From positions 5,890,001-5,954,000 of the forward strand of contig OZ247499.1 in assembly GCA_965233625.1 (NCBI GenBank): a stretch of 64,000 bases of DNA, in the 5' to 3' direction. Under the pieces are notes generated by a model that did not search any database, was not told the DNA's origin, and saw only the letters and a program-made list of their open reading frames with translations. Numbering within the stretch: position 1 is the first letter of the stretch; every line of letters begins with the position of its first letter. The stretch comes from G965233625 sp965233625. Lineage in GTDB: Bacteria; Planctomycetota; Planctomycetia; Pirellulales; Pirellulaceae. A program made the position numbers and the translations under genes. Below, in pieces: positions 44,642 through 53,234 of this stretch.

Positions 44642-45589
44642 ATGAGCGAATACCCAAAACTCAAATTACCTGATCGTCCCCAACTGGTCGTTGAAGAAAC
44701 GGATAAGCCGCTGCCAAAGCGTCTGGACCCGGTATTCCGCTACAGTCATTTCACAACCATTGCCAAGGGCGGCAAGGCGCTGATTCAGTCGTGCAGAGAC
44801 ATGCACCTGAACCGCATTGTGTGTTACAAGTCGCTGCTGGCGGAGTTCGCCGATAACGAAATCGAGCAGAAACGCCTGTTGCGCGAAGCTCGTGTTTCCG
44901 CCCAGTTGCAGCACCCCAACACGGTGCCGACATATGAACTGGGGCGGAACAACAAGGGGCACTATTACTTCACCATGAAGCTGGTGCACGGCTACACGTT
45001 GCGCGAGATCTTCAACTATCGCGAACGATACGACCTCACGCAGCTGGTGAACATCATTATGCAGGTCGGCTATGCGCTGGAATGTGCGCATACCAATGGC
45101 GTGGTGCACCGGGATGTCAAGCCAGAGAATATTCTGATCGGTCCGTACGGCGAAGTGCTGCTGCTAGACTGGGGGCTTGCCAAGGTCTGGGATAAAGAAG
45201 GTAACACGGCATCTATCAACGACGACGTAGACCTGGAAGTTGAGGCAGCAGATGTCTCGATGACCGGCTATCAGAAGCTGCAGGGTTCGCCCTACTATAT
45301 GTCACCCGAACAGATCGAGCGTTCGGCGGACCTGGACGCTAGGACCGATATCTTCAGCCTCGGCGTGGTGCTCTATGAAGCAGTCTGCGGGCAGACGCCC
45401 GTGCAGGAAGAAACAATAGACGGCATTATTCACGCCACACTCAACGACCATCCGAAGCGGCCTTCGTCTATCAGCAAATTGGCGCCGCGGCACATGGACG
45501 ACACGATTTTGAACTGCCTGGAGAAAAACCCGGCCGACCGCATGCCCACTGCGTCGGCGTTGATCCGCTCTCTGAAGGCGCTGATTTAA
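44642..45589 (+). CDS. serine/threonine protein kinase, soluble
   Basis: A 315-residue kinase made of a bare catalytic domain. It has VCYKSLL with the ATP-anchoring Lys63, Glu in LLREARVSAQLQHPN, the catalytic VHRDVKPENILIG, LLLDWGLAK (DWG in place of DFG) and GSPYYMSPEQI (activation loop end). The glycine-rich loop is degenerate (IAKGGKALIQS rather than GxGxxG), which is seen in some planctomycete kinases. There is no C-terminal membrane segment, sensor or PASTA domain, so it is cytoplasmic and its target is unknown. Confidence 0.9.
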   Translation: MSEYPKLKLPDRPQLVVEETDKPLPKRLDPVFRYSHFTTIAKGGKALIQSCRDMHLNRIVCYKSLLAEFADNEIEQKRLLREARVSAQLQHPNTVPTYELGRNNKGHYYFTMKLVHGYTLREIFNYRERYDLTQLVNIIMQVGYALECAHTNGVVHRDVKPENILIGPYGEVLLLDWGLAKVWDKEGNTASINDDVDLEVEAADVSMTGYQKLQGSPYYMSPEQIERSADLDARTDIFSLGVVLYEAVCGQTPVQEETIDGIIHATLNDHPKRPSSISKLAPRHMDDTILNCLEKNPADRMPTASALIRSLKALI

Positions 45590-45670
45590 ACGGTATAAGT
45601 TGCCGTTGACGCAAGAGTAACCTGCGCGCATAATCCCGCGGCTTTTCTCCTTATCTTTCGAGGCATCGCT

Positions 45671-46906
45671 GTGCGGGATTACGGCGGGATTTCTATCTGC
45701 CATTACCTGAGCGCATTGGTATGCGTGGCAGGCTTGATGCTTGCGCCGCAGCAGATGCTCCGCACCGCCCGTTCGCAGCCGCCAGAACCATCGGCAGAAA
45801 CTGCGGCGAGTCCACCAGCCGTTATGGGCGAGAAGATTCCCGCGGGCCCGCCCGTTGCGGACGTGCCGCTACCGGCCGAAGTGAGCGACCCGGCGCCGCC
45901 AGCAGCGATCGTCATCGAGGCGCCGCCTCCTGGCAGTTCGCCAGCAGTTACGGTTGATCCGCCCGCAGAATCGAAGCCGCCCGCAGATGCACCGCCGCTG
46001 CCGGTTGAAGAGGAGAGAAAGGCTTCGAGTCCTCTTTTCGAGGCGCCAGAGAATGCTTCGCCGCAACGTGAGATTGTGGAGGTGGAAGAGTCGCTGCCAG
46101 AATTTGAGAACGGTGGTTCGGTGGTTGACGAGCTACTGCCAGAGCAGACGCCACCGCCTGATGAATACGGCGTGACGCAGCCGTTCACATCGCAGCCATC
46201 TGGAACATTGCATTCGCAACCGATGCGCATCGGGCCGTCGCCGCTGGCGCACATGAATATGTTGCGCACCAGACTGCATGAAATGATCCGCCTACCGCGG
46301 TTTTCGCACCGCGATCCTGACGACCCTAACCGGTTTACCGGCGCCGGAGAACCGTTGCATGGCACAAGCTGGCGGAACCGTCCGTTGCATGTGGATCTGT
46401 TTTTTGGCGGGATGTTCGCCGATGATCTGGTCGCTGGCGAGATCTCGCAGAGTGCGGGGGAATTCGCCGGTATCCGCCTGGGCGCCGACTTCGACCATTA
46501 CTGGGGCGTTGACTTCCGCTATGGCGCGGCCGACCTGACGCTGAACAGCCATCGCAACGGCGCGCCGTTGGGCAGCAGCCACAACCAGTTCTTTGATCTG
46601 CAACTTGTCCACTATCCGTGGGGCGACTCCCGCTGGCGGCCGTTCTTTGCGATAGGCCTGGGCCTGATGAAGGTGGACGGCGGAAGCCTTAACGACACGC
46701 TGGTGCAGATTCCCATCGGTGTCGGCCTGAAATACTTCTGGTATCCGTGGCTGGCGTTACGGTTCGACGCCTACAACAACATCACCATACCCGGGCACAG
46801 CGCTGAAACGGTCAACCACGGATCGTTCACGATTGGCGTCGAATGGCGGTTTGGCGGCCGCCGGAAATCGTACTTCCCACACCATCCGGGCAAGTACATC
46901 TGGTAG
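45671..46906 (+). CDS. outer-membrane beta-barrel protein with Pro-rich linker
   Basis: A 411-residue exported protein. The GTG at 45671 gives a signal-like start (YLSALVCVAGLMLAPQQML). Residues ~35-170 are a Pro/Ala/Glu-rich, low-complexity stretch, likely periplasmic and unfolded. Residues ~240-400 look like an eight-stranded OmpA/OmpW-like barrel: LHVDLFFGGMFADDLVAG, GIRLGADFDHYWGVDFRYGA, RPFFAIGLGLMKVDGGS, FTIGVEWRFGG, with alternating hydrophobic residues and aromatic girdles. The function is unknown; it may anchor the envelope or form a small pore. It follows the kinase by 81 bp without certain linkage. Confidence 0.7.
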   Translation: MRDYGGISICHYLSALVCVAGLMLAPQQMLRTARSQPPEPSAETAASPPAVMGEKIPAGPPVADVPLPAEVSDPAPPAAIVIEAPPPGSSPAVTVDPPAESKPPADAPPLPVEEERKASSPLFEAPENASPQREIVEVEESLPEFENGGSVVDELLPEQTPPPDEYGVTQPFTSQPSGTLHSQPMRIGPSPLAHMNMLRTRLHEMIRLPRFSHRDPDDPNRFTGAGEPLHGTSWRNRPLHVDLFFGGMFADDLVAGEISQSAGEFAGIRLGADFDHYWGVDFRYGAADLTLNSHRNGAPLGSSHNQFFDLQLVHYPWGDSRWRPFFAIGLGLMKVDGGSLNDTLVQIPIGVGLKYFWYPWLALRFDAYNNITIPGHSAETVNHGSFTIGVEWRFGGRRKSYFPHHPGKYIW

Positions 46907-46973
46907 CGTGCGCCGTCAACATCCGCTTTGACGAAACACGCATGGTGGTTTCCACCAAATCTTCTGTTGGCAG

Positions 46974-47047
46974 CCCCAAAACAGCGCCGGGGCGGTAATT
47001 TTGGGGTAAAAGCAAGGTTGCTACTTTCCAGAAGCTTTACCGGTAAA
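46974..47047. promoter_or_regulatory. inverted repeats upstream of the DUF1559 gene
   Basis: CCCCAAAA (46974-46981) and TTTTGGGG (46999-47006) make an 8-bp hairpin with a 17-base loop, and TTTACCGGTAAA (47036-47047) is a perfect 12-bp palindrome. They lie between the barrel gene and the DUF1559 gene. The first may end the upstream transcript, the second may be an operator. Confidence 0.4.
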
Positions 47048-47184
47048 ACTTTCAGGAGTTACGAAACAAAACCTATTCCCAGGTGTTACATCACCACCCC
47101 TATTCTCTTCGTAATTCTCCATTCAATACATCTCATAACTATTTCTCATTCATACTTTTCCCTTATGCACTTAGGAGCATATCT

Positions 47185-48177
47185 ATGAGAAAGTCTGGTT
47201 TCACGTTGGTTGAACTTCTTGTGGTGATTGCCATCATTGGCGTGCTTGTCGCGCTGCTGTTGCCCGCAGTTCAAGCGGCGCGGGAGGCTGCCCGGCGTAG
47301 TACATGCAGCAACAACCTACGGCAGATCGGCCTGGCGCTGCACAATCACCATGACACCTACGGTGCGTTCCCGGCTGGCGCAGTAAACCGCGGTACAAGC
47401 AACCGTCAGGAGTTTGGCTGGACAGTTTTCATTCTGCCATTTATCGAACAGAAGAATCTTTACGATCAACTGGACCCGGCCAACCGCACGCTTGTAGACG
47501 TTCTCAATAACAGCACTGATCGCGTGCTGGTACAGACCGTTATTGACACTTACCGCTGCCCGTCGGACACCACCGGCGATACACCGCAAGGTTCTCCGCA
47601 GGCGCGTGACTTTGATGGTACGGCCGGCGTAGGCACTAACTTCTACGGCGCCACGCTGAACTACCCCGGTGTGCTTGGTTTCTGGGACCTTGCCGACAAC
47701 CTTAACAACGAGCTTGGCGCCTTCCAGACGCGCCGGGTGAGTAGTGTGAATAGTCACAGTGACGCCACTCGCTTCGCCGACTTTACCGACGGCACAAGCA
47801 ACACATTCGCCGTAGGCGAGCGGGAACAATACTGTTCCTCTGGTGTATGGGCAGGCGCCCGCAACGTACAAACCGGCAGCGGCCCGCGTGGTATGGACTA
47901 TGTGCTGGGACGGGTCAGCATCAAGCTTAACAGCCCTGGCGCCAACACGGGCAACGACGGCTGCACCGAAGCGTTCAGCAGCAAGCACCCCGGCGGTGCG
48001 CAGTTCGTCTTTGCAGATGCTTCGGTGCATTTCATCCCGGAAACCATCGGCTACAACAACGCCGGAATCTCCAACTTCAATCAAAGTCCGGCGTTTACTC
48101 AGGCCCAGCTGAACAACCTTGGCGTTTATCAGCGGCTCGGTATCCGTAACGACGGAATGGTGGTTGACGCACCGTAA
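47185..48177 (+). CDS. DUF1559 protein with prepilin-type N-terminus
   Basis: A 330-residue member of the DUF1559 family, one of the largest in planctomycetes. It begins with a type IV pilin-like leader (MRKSGFTLVELLVVIAIIGV, then LVALLLPAVQAAREAARR): prepilin peptidase should cut at G-F and methylate the Phe. The body has SNNLRQIGLALHNHHDTYGA, TDGTSNTFAVGEREQYC and the C-terminal GGAQFVFADASVHFI, the H-x-G-G-A..F.D.SV motif. It is probably a pseudopilin-like surface or secretion protein; the exact role is unknown. The start at 47185 is preceded by TAGGAG. Paired with a lipoprotein gene 24 bp downstream. Confidence 0.93.
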   Translation: MRKSGFTLVELLVVIAIIGVLVALLLPAVQAAREAARRSTCSNNLRQIGLALHNHHDTYGAFPAGAVNRGTSNRQEFGWTVFILPFIEQKNLYDQLDPANRTLVDVLNNSTDRVLVQTVIDTYRCPSDTTGDTPQGSPQARDFDGTAGVGTNFYGATLNYPGVLGFWDLADNLNNELGAFQTRRVSSVNSHSDATRFADFTDGTSNTFAVGEREQYCSSGVWAGARNVQTGSGPRGMDYVLGRVSIKLNSPGANTGNDGCTEAFSSKHPGGAQFVFADASVHFIPETIGYNNAGISNFNQSPAFTQAQLNNLGVYQRLGIRNDGMVVDAP

Positions 48178-48201
48178 GCATCTTTAAGGAACCTTCTGCG
48201 A

Positions 48202-48618
48202 ATGCACCGGCATTTTATCTTTGTTGCGTTATCGCTTCTGATTTGCAGCCTGTCCGTGATCACAGGCTGCGGTTATTCCGACCTTGGCGCAGTCACCGGA
48301 AAGGTGACCCTTGACGGCGTTCCCGTAGAAGGCGCCACGCTGGAGTTCCAACCCGATGAAGAAGGCGCCTCGCCGTCTATCGGCATCACGGACGCCGCGG
48401 GCGAATACACGCTGAAGTACACCCGTGACAGTTACGGCGCCAAAGTTGGCACCCACAAAGTGCGGATCACCCTGCCAACCACGTCGATGGACGAGAACGG
48501 TGTCGAAACCATCGTGCCGCAACCCATCCCAGCACGCTATAACAGCGCGACCACTTTGGTAAGTGAGGTCAAACCAGGGTCCAACACGTTTGACTTTGAG
48601 CTGGAGAAGGGCAAATAA
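48202..48618 (+). CDS. lipoprotein with transthyretin/CNA-like fold
   Basis: A 138-residue lipoprotein. The signal peptide ends in the lipobox ITGC (Cys23), so it is lipid-anchored, likely in the outer membrane. The mature part is one Ig-like beta domain of the carboxypeptidase-regulatory type: GAVTGKVTLDGVPVEGATLE, then ITDAAGEYTLKY and GTHKVRITLP. Small lipoproteins like this very often follow a DUF1559 gene in planctomycetes, which is the case here (24 bp apart), so they probably work together at the cell surface. Confidence 0.82.
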   Translation: MHRHFIFVALSLLICSLSVITGCGYSDLGAVTGKVTLDGVPVEGATLEFQPDEEGASPSIGITDAAGEYTLKYTRDSYGAKVGTHKVRITLPTTSMDENGVETIVPQPIPARYNSATTLVSEVKPGSNTFDFELEKGK

Positions 48619-48762
48619 AACCCTAATAAACTGGTTGCAACGAATTTTGAAATCGTTTGTGCCAGACGCCTTGGTTCGTGGCTAGTTTCCACTCAATCCC
48701 ATTGCTTCGGAATTCGGCTCCGAGGCTGCTGGTTAGTGGACCTGCTATTGAACCACACGGGC

Positions 48763-48850
48763 TAGCTACGCCGTGAACCGAAGCACTTATTCCGCGGCAT
48801 CTAAAATCAACGTCTCCGTTCGTGCCTGGTTATGGCAGACGTTATTCGGC
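48763..48850. repeat. attC-like recombination site upstream of the SIMPL gene
   Basis: The half GCCGTGAACCGAAGC (48770-48784) and the half GTGCCTGGTTATGGCAGACG followed by TTATTCGGC (48822-48850) flank an imperfect hairpin-forming centre. The right end has a GTTATTC core followed by GGC, as in chromosomal integron attC sites. It ends four bases before the SIMPL gene start at 48854. Confidence 0.5.
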
Positions 48851-48853
48851 TAA

Positions 48854-49564
48854 ATGATGGATACTCAACGATACATCGACGTGACTGGAGAAGGCTGTTT
48901 CACCGAAACGGCGAATCGCTACGTTGCCGAAGTATCTGTTGAAGTTCGCGCCGCAAAGAAGGAGACCGTTCTTGACGAGGTGCGTGAGTTCTGGACCGCA
49001 GCAATTGCATCCCTTCGAGACAATAACATCGACGACGCTGAAATTGCCGAAGGCGGTATCGACTATTTTCGGCCTTGGTACTGGCGTAAAAAACCGGGGC
49101 AAACTGGTACAAGAAAGATCATTCTAAAGGTCTCTGACTTCGACCGGCTGAATAATGCGTTGGAGGCGCTTGAACCTCTTCGTTCCGGTGAACGACGTTC
49201 ACTCACGGTCGATTTGAAGCAACCAGAGTTCGATTCTTCTTCGGAAGCCAAGTCGAATGCGTTAACAGCTGCATTCAACGACGCGAAAACCAAAGCCGAA
49301 ACACTGGCTCAAAAAATGGGCGTCATCCTTGGTGACGTCCTTCGTGTAGAAGAAGAGCGAACTGCTCGAAGACGGTCAGGATTCAGTGGTGATGACGACT
49401 GGTATGGCGATGGGGACCGCTTCGGCGGCTATGGTACCGCGGTCATGGTTGCCGGTGGAGGCGGTTTGGCTGGGGATGATAATTTTACACCTGCCGATCC
49501 AACTCGCAACATCTGGGTAAAATGCCGCGTGCGGTTTTCGATCACTTCAAACGGCGAAATGTAA
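48854..49564 (+). CDS. SIMPL-domain (DUF541) protein
   Basis: A 236-residue protein. It has the family's start YIDVTGEGCFTETANRYVAE and SVEV, the central VSDFDRLNNALEALEPL, and ALTAAFNDAKTKAETLAQKM followed by GVILGDVLRVEE, the conserved helix-strand pair of SIMPL proteins. Most relatives are exported; this one has no signal peptide and would be cytoplasmic. An Asp/Gly-rich insert (~175-215) precedes the last strand. Its composition is more AT-rich than its neighbours and it is bounded by attC-like elements, so it probably arrived as an integron cassette. SIMPL proteins have poorly known roles in stress and kinase interaction. Confidence 0.78.
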   Translation: MMDTQRYIDVTGEGCFTETANRYVAEVSVEVRAAKKETVLDEVREFWTAAIASLRDNNIDDAEIAEGGIDYFRPWYWRKKPGQTGTRKIILKVSDFDRLNNALEALEPLRSGERRSLTVDLKQPEFDSSSEAKSNALTAAFNDAKTKAETLAQKMGVILGDVLRVEEERTARRRSGFSGDDDWYGDGDRFGGYGTAVMVAGGGGLAGDDNFTPADPTRNIWVKCRVRFSITSNGEM

Positions 49565-49567
49565 ATT

Positions 49568-49670
49568 GCCAGATAACAATGCCGTGAACGCGTAGTCGCC
49601 AACAGCGTGTTTTCAGATTGAGCACCAACCGTGGCGTCCCGCCTGATCCTATGTCGATTGCCGGTCCGGC
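49568..49670. repeat. attC-like site downstream of the SIMPL gene
   Basis: GCCAGATAACAATGCCGTGA with the following ACGCG (49568-49592) gives the left R-type core (ATAAC) and shares GCCGTGAAC with the upstream site. The right half near 49646-49665 is weakly matched (TATGTCGATTGCCGG). It lies four bases after the stop codon of the SIMPL gene. Confidence 0.45.
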
Positions 49671-49676
49671 GATCAA

Positions 49677-51014
49677 CTACTTCAGAATGCGGCGGGCGAA
49701 TTCGACCGCTTCTTCGGTGGTGGAAATCTGCTTCTCTAACTGCGCGTTGCGGACGGTTTCGATTAGCTTTTTGAACATCGGGCCGGGTTTCAGGCCTGCA
49801 CGTTTCAGATCGTTGCCGTCCAGAATCGAAGGCGGATTGAGTTCTTCGGCGGGCAACGCCAACCGTGTGCGGGCGAAGTTTACGTCGGCTGTGCCGTTGC
49901 CAGTGACGGCAGCGAGCGCTTCGCTGAATTGCACCAGCTGGTCGATATGCGGCGTTATCAATAGCCGCTGTAGCAGCGGCCACGGCGAGGTTTTGCTGTT
50001 GAGAAGTTCGTGACAGCGGGTGTGCAGGTAGCCCGTAATCAGCGTGTCTTCGTTTGACAGTTTCCAGTGCTTACAAACTTCGACCACAGCTTCACGGTCG
50101 CCCGGCGGGCAGATTGGCCGCAGCAAAGCGGCGAGCGCCAGCGGGAAGCCGGGTTCGTGCAGCACGCTAAGGATCTTCTGGGACTGCGCCCACAACTTCG
50201 GGTTCCGCTCTGGCGCGGAGCGGAATTCCTCTGGTAGAATCTGCATCAGCAGACCCGTATCACGCATCATCTGCATGCCCAAAGCCCGCGAATGGTGCAA
50301 CAGCATCCGCTGCATTTCCGCCGCGATGCGCTCAGCGCTTACCACGCTGATATCGGCCGCGTGCTGACTTACGGCAGCGGACGTTCTGGCATCTAGTTCA
50401 AAGCCGAACGTCGCGGCAAAACGCACGGCGCGAAGCATGCGGAGCTTGTCTTCCGCAATCCGCTGATGTGGATCGCCGATAGCGCGGATAACGCCTGCTT
50501 TCAGATCGTTCAGGCCGCCCACGTAGTCAATTACCTGGTTGTCCAGCGGGTCGAAGAACATGCCGTTAATGGTGAAGTCGCGGCGCTGCGCATCTTCTTC
50601 AGCCGTGCTGTAGACGACCTGGTCTGGCCGACGCCCGTCGGTGTACCCGCCGTCTTCACGGAAAGTGGCGACTTCAATCATGCCCGCATCGCGTGGCCCG
50701 CGGACGGCGATCACGCCAAAAGCGGCGCCGATCGGGATGGTGCGACGCCGGCCAAATACCTCGCGGACCTGCTCAGGCGTGGCGTTGGTCGCCACGTCGT
50801 AATCTTTGGGCGTGCGGCCCAGCTGCATATCCCGTACGCAACCGCCGGCCCAGAGAGCCTGGTAACCGGCATCGCGGAGCTGCTGAACCACTTCTACGGC
50901 GAAGTCCCGCGCAGCGTCGTGTTTTATGGAGATAACCAAGGTACTGCCCTTATTGACGCGGCGAACAATAACGCCAGGCTTCAACCAGTGGCAGGGATAT
51001 GCCCCAGCGGCCAA
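49677..51014 (-). CDS. CCA tRNA nucleotidyltransferase / poly(A) polymerase family
   Basis: A 445-residue class II nucleotidyltransferase. The head domain has WAGGCVRDMQLGRTPKDYDV, the G-G-x-V-R and D-x-D motifs that bind metal and NTP, and RRDFTINGMFFDPLDNQVID; the neck has DKLRMLRAVRFAATFGFELD with the base-selecting Arg residues. It adds or repairs CCA at tRNA 3' ends; a poly(A) polymerase role cannot be ruled out from sequence. It is the last gene of a tight three-gene unit with the molybdopterin-domain and propeller genes (gaps of 8 and 10 bp). The start at 51014 follows the upstream stop directly. Confidence 0.87.
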   Translation of the reverse strand: MAAGAYPCHWLKPGVIVRRVNKGSTLVISIKHDAARDFAVEVVQQLRDAGYQALWAGGCVRDMQLGRTPKDYDVATNATPEQVREVFGRRRTIPIGAAFGVIAVRGPRDAGMIEVATFREDGGYTDGRRPDQVVYSTAEEDAQRRDFTINGMFFDPLDNQVIDYVGGLNDLKAGVIRAIGDPHQRIAEDKLRMLRAVRFAATFGFELDARTSAAVSQHAADISVVSAERIAAEMQRMLLHHSRALGMQMMRDTGLLMQILPEEFRSAPERNPKLWAQSQKILSVLHEPGFPLALAALLRPICPPGDREAVVEVCKHWKLSNEDTLITGYLHTRCHELLNSKTSPWPLLQRLLITPHIDQLVQFSEALAAVTGNGTADVNFARTRLALPAEELNPPSILDGNDLKRAGLKPGPMFKKLIETVRNAQLEKQISTTEEAVEFARRILK

Positions 51015-51022
51015 CCGCCATC

Positions 51023-51496
51023 TTAATGGTTATGCAGCGCTTCGTGTTCTTCGTCGTCGGTGGGACGGTTGTCGAAGCCCTTTTTGCGGGAAACTTCCAC
51101 ATGATCGACAAACTTCACATTGGCACATTCGTCGATTTCGCTGGTGTGGCACGCATCGTGATCTGGAATGAAGAACCGCACCGGCCCGCCCGCCGCAACA
51201 GGCAACGGGGCGCCATCTTTGCGGAAGATCAGCAGACCTTTAGCCCGCACCGGCTCTAGCGGGATGCTCGCGTGGAAATTATCCGCCGTTCCATGCAGAC
51301 CCAGAAACTGGCCCGCAGGTTCGGCGCCGGCCATTTCCAGCAGCGCCGACAGCTTCAGCGCATCGCCTTCGCGGCCGGGAAGGATGCGGCTGACATCCAC
51401 CTCCAGGTGCTCCGCTGGCAGCTGGTTGAGCATATCGAAGGTTAATTCCAGCGGGTTCTGCACCTCGCCGGTAACGCGTAGGATGACGTCGCTCAT
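51023..51496 (-). CDS. molybdopterin-binding (sulfite-oxidase-fold) domain protein
   Basis: A 157-residue protein equivalent to a single oxidoreductase molybdopterin-binding domain. It shows ELTFDMLNQLPAEHLEVDVS, LKLSALLEMAGAEP, FLGLHGTADNFHASIPLEPV, and AGGPVRFFIPDHDACHTSEI, with the Gly-Pro-hydrophobic core of the SUOX fold. The usual cofactor-ligating cysteine in the first third is not evident; cysteines occur only late (residues ~115-125). It may bind no molybdenum and serve another role. No signal peptide. Co-directional with the neighbours on both sides. Confidence 0.7.
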   Translation of the reverse strand: MSDVILRVTGEVQNPLELTFDMLNQLPAEHLEVDVSRILPGREGDALKLSALLEMAGAEPAGQFLGLHGTADNFHASIPLEPVRAKGLLIFRKDGAPLPVAAGGPVRFFIPDHDACHTSEIDECANVKFVDHVEVSRKKGFDNRPTDDEEHEALHNH

Positions 51497-51506
51497 CGTT
51501 GTAAGC

Positions 51507-52973
51507 CTATTTGGCGGGAATGTAGTTCAGCGTGTAATAAGCTTCTTTGTGCAGCAGCGGTAGACCTTCCGCCGACTGCACACCATCCAGATGCAGTTCG
51601 TGCACGTGGCCTTTCTGCAATCCATCTACATACAGGCGGACGCTCATCTTGTCGTCGGCCACCACGGCGCGGGTGATCTTGGCTTCGGTATGATCCACCT
51701 CCGGGCTGCCGTAGCTTGCCTGATAAATGTACGCATAGGTCGGCATGCGATAAGACTTCACATCGGCCGCAGTTTCCGCGTCAACAGGTTTGGTAAAGGT
51801 CAGCTCAAAGCCATCGGGCTTGGCGTGCATCTCATGCACTTCAAAGGGCGTCTTACCGGTCCACTGCAACCGCTGCAGTGAGAAAGGCTTTCCGCCACGC
51901 GAACCCCAGCCGCGGTTGGTGCCGCCGGTGAACATTACACCTTCTTTGGTCATCTGCACGGGTAGTGTGCCCGAGGCGAACCCTTCGCGGAACGGGAAGC
52001 AGGCGCCCTGATAGCGGCCGTTGACCTTTTCCAGATAGACACGCATCACGGTGCTAAAGGTCTGATCGCCGACAAACATCTGGTTCTTAAACGGGCCGAA
52101 TTTGCCGCCGGAGATGTCGCAGGTGACGCCGCTGGCCGACTGTCCCATTTTGCGGTAGGGGAACAGAATCGCGGGCGGCATCAGTTCCGGGATTTTCGCC
52201 GCTTCGACCATCATCCGGCTGCCGCTCTTAGGTTCGGCTGCGGGCTTCTTCAGCGTGTCCTGTTTGTCGTACCAGCCATTGCCGCCGGGGTGCCCCTGGA
52301 ACGAACCAGGCGCCAGATGTTTCAGGCTGCAGGTGCCGTTCCACGGTCCCTGGTTGTCGGTATAGAACATGTCGCCGGCCGCATTCATGCCGATGCCGCC
52401 GGGTGAACGGATGCCGCTGCAAGTCGGGATGGTCTTACCTTCGGGCGTCACGCGAACGCACCACCCGCGGTACTTCACCTTGCTGCTGAAAGAGCCGGTC
52501 AGGCACAGCACGACCCAGATGTTACCTTCTTTGTCGAACTTCGATCCAAAGGCGTATTCGTGATAGTCACCGCTGATGTCCCAGGCGTCGCTGACCGTTT
52601 CCAGCAGATCCGCGCGGCCGTCGTTGTTCGTGTCTTTCAGCTTGGTCAGTTCGCCGCGCTGTGTGGCGTACAGATAGCCATCGCGCTCGGCCAGTCCCAG
52701 CACTTCGTGCAGGCCCGAAGCAAAACGCTGCGCCGTGATCTCTTCCGGCTTGTTCGACAACGGGTTGCTGAACATGTAGATGTCGCCGCGCCGCGAAGAG
52801 ACGGCCAGCTTGCCATCGCTCATCAGTTCAATATCACCCGCTTCCAGCACCACGCCTTCCGGGATGGGCATCGTGAAGATCGGATAATAATCGTCTTCAA
52901 CTGGCTTCTTCTCATCAGCAACAGCAGCGATGCAAGACAGCAGAACCAGGCTGGCGGCGGCAATGCGAATCAT
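51507..52973 (-). CDS. secreted beta-propeller protein (planctomycete type)
   Basis: A 488-residue exported protein. The signal peptide is MIRIAAASLVLLSCIAAVAD, and the start at 52973 is chosen for it. The body is a six- or seven-blade propeller: EGVVLEAGDIELMSDGKLAV, LHEVLGLAERDGYLYATQRG, KFDKEGNIWVVLCLTGS, GGIGMNAAGDMFYTDNQGPW, as in PQQ/sugar-dehydrogenase-like planctomycete proteins. It lacks the CXXCH heme site seen in the gene at 18372. The end has an Ig-like tail (DDKMSVRLYVDGLQKGHVHE). First gene of the unit with the molybdopterin and CCA genes. Confidence 0.8.
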   Translation of the reverse strand: MIRIAAASLVLLSCIAAVADEKKPVEDDYYPIFTMPIPEGVVLEAGDIELMSDGKLAVSSRRGDIYMFSNPLSNKPEEITAQRFASGLHEVLGLAERDGYLYATQRGELTKLKDTNNDGRADLLETVSDAWDISGDYHEYAFGSKFDKEGNIWVVLCLTGSFSSKVKYRGWCVRVTPEGKTIPTCSGIRSPGGIGMNAAGDMFYTDNQGPWNGTCSLKHLAPGSFQGHPGGNGWYDKQDTLKKPAAEPKSGSRMMVEAAKIPELMPPAILFPYRKMGQSASGVTCDISGGKFGPFKNQMFVGDQTFSTVMRVYLEKVNGRYQGACFPFREGFASGTLPVQMTKEGVMFTGGTNRGWGSRGGKPFSLQRLQWTGKTPFEVHEMHAKPDGFELTFTKPVDAETAADVKSYRMPTYAYIYQASYGSPEVDHTEAKITRAVVADDKMSVRLYVDGLQKGHVHELHLDGVQSAEGLPLLHKEAYYTLNYIPAK

Positions 52974-53137
52974 CGGAACAGGTTTCCTGGTGGGAGGGGA
53001 AAGGGTGAGATACCCCATCAAGATACACAGTTTGTGAGCCCGCCGACAGATTGCAGCGGCGGTCTACGCGTGAACCCGGAAATAAGTCACAATGTCCGTT
53101 TACAGAACCCGTCGTAATTAACCGGCGCCTCAAAGCC

Positions 53138-53160
53138 GTAGGGCAGGCGCCTGCCTGCCG
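53138..53160. repeat. REP-like singlet upstream of trpS
   Basis: GTAGGGCAGGCGCCTGCCTG followed by CCG (53138-53160) is a self-complementary copy of the REP motif, 75 bp upstream of trpS. Confidence 0.6.
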
Positions 53161-53234
53161 CATGACGAATTGCGTTGGTCAAAAAACGACGGCTTCCCAA
53201 CTCCATCCAGACTTCCCATTAAACCCGATATATC

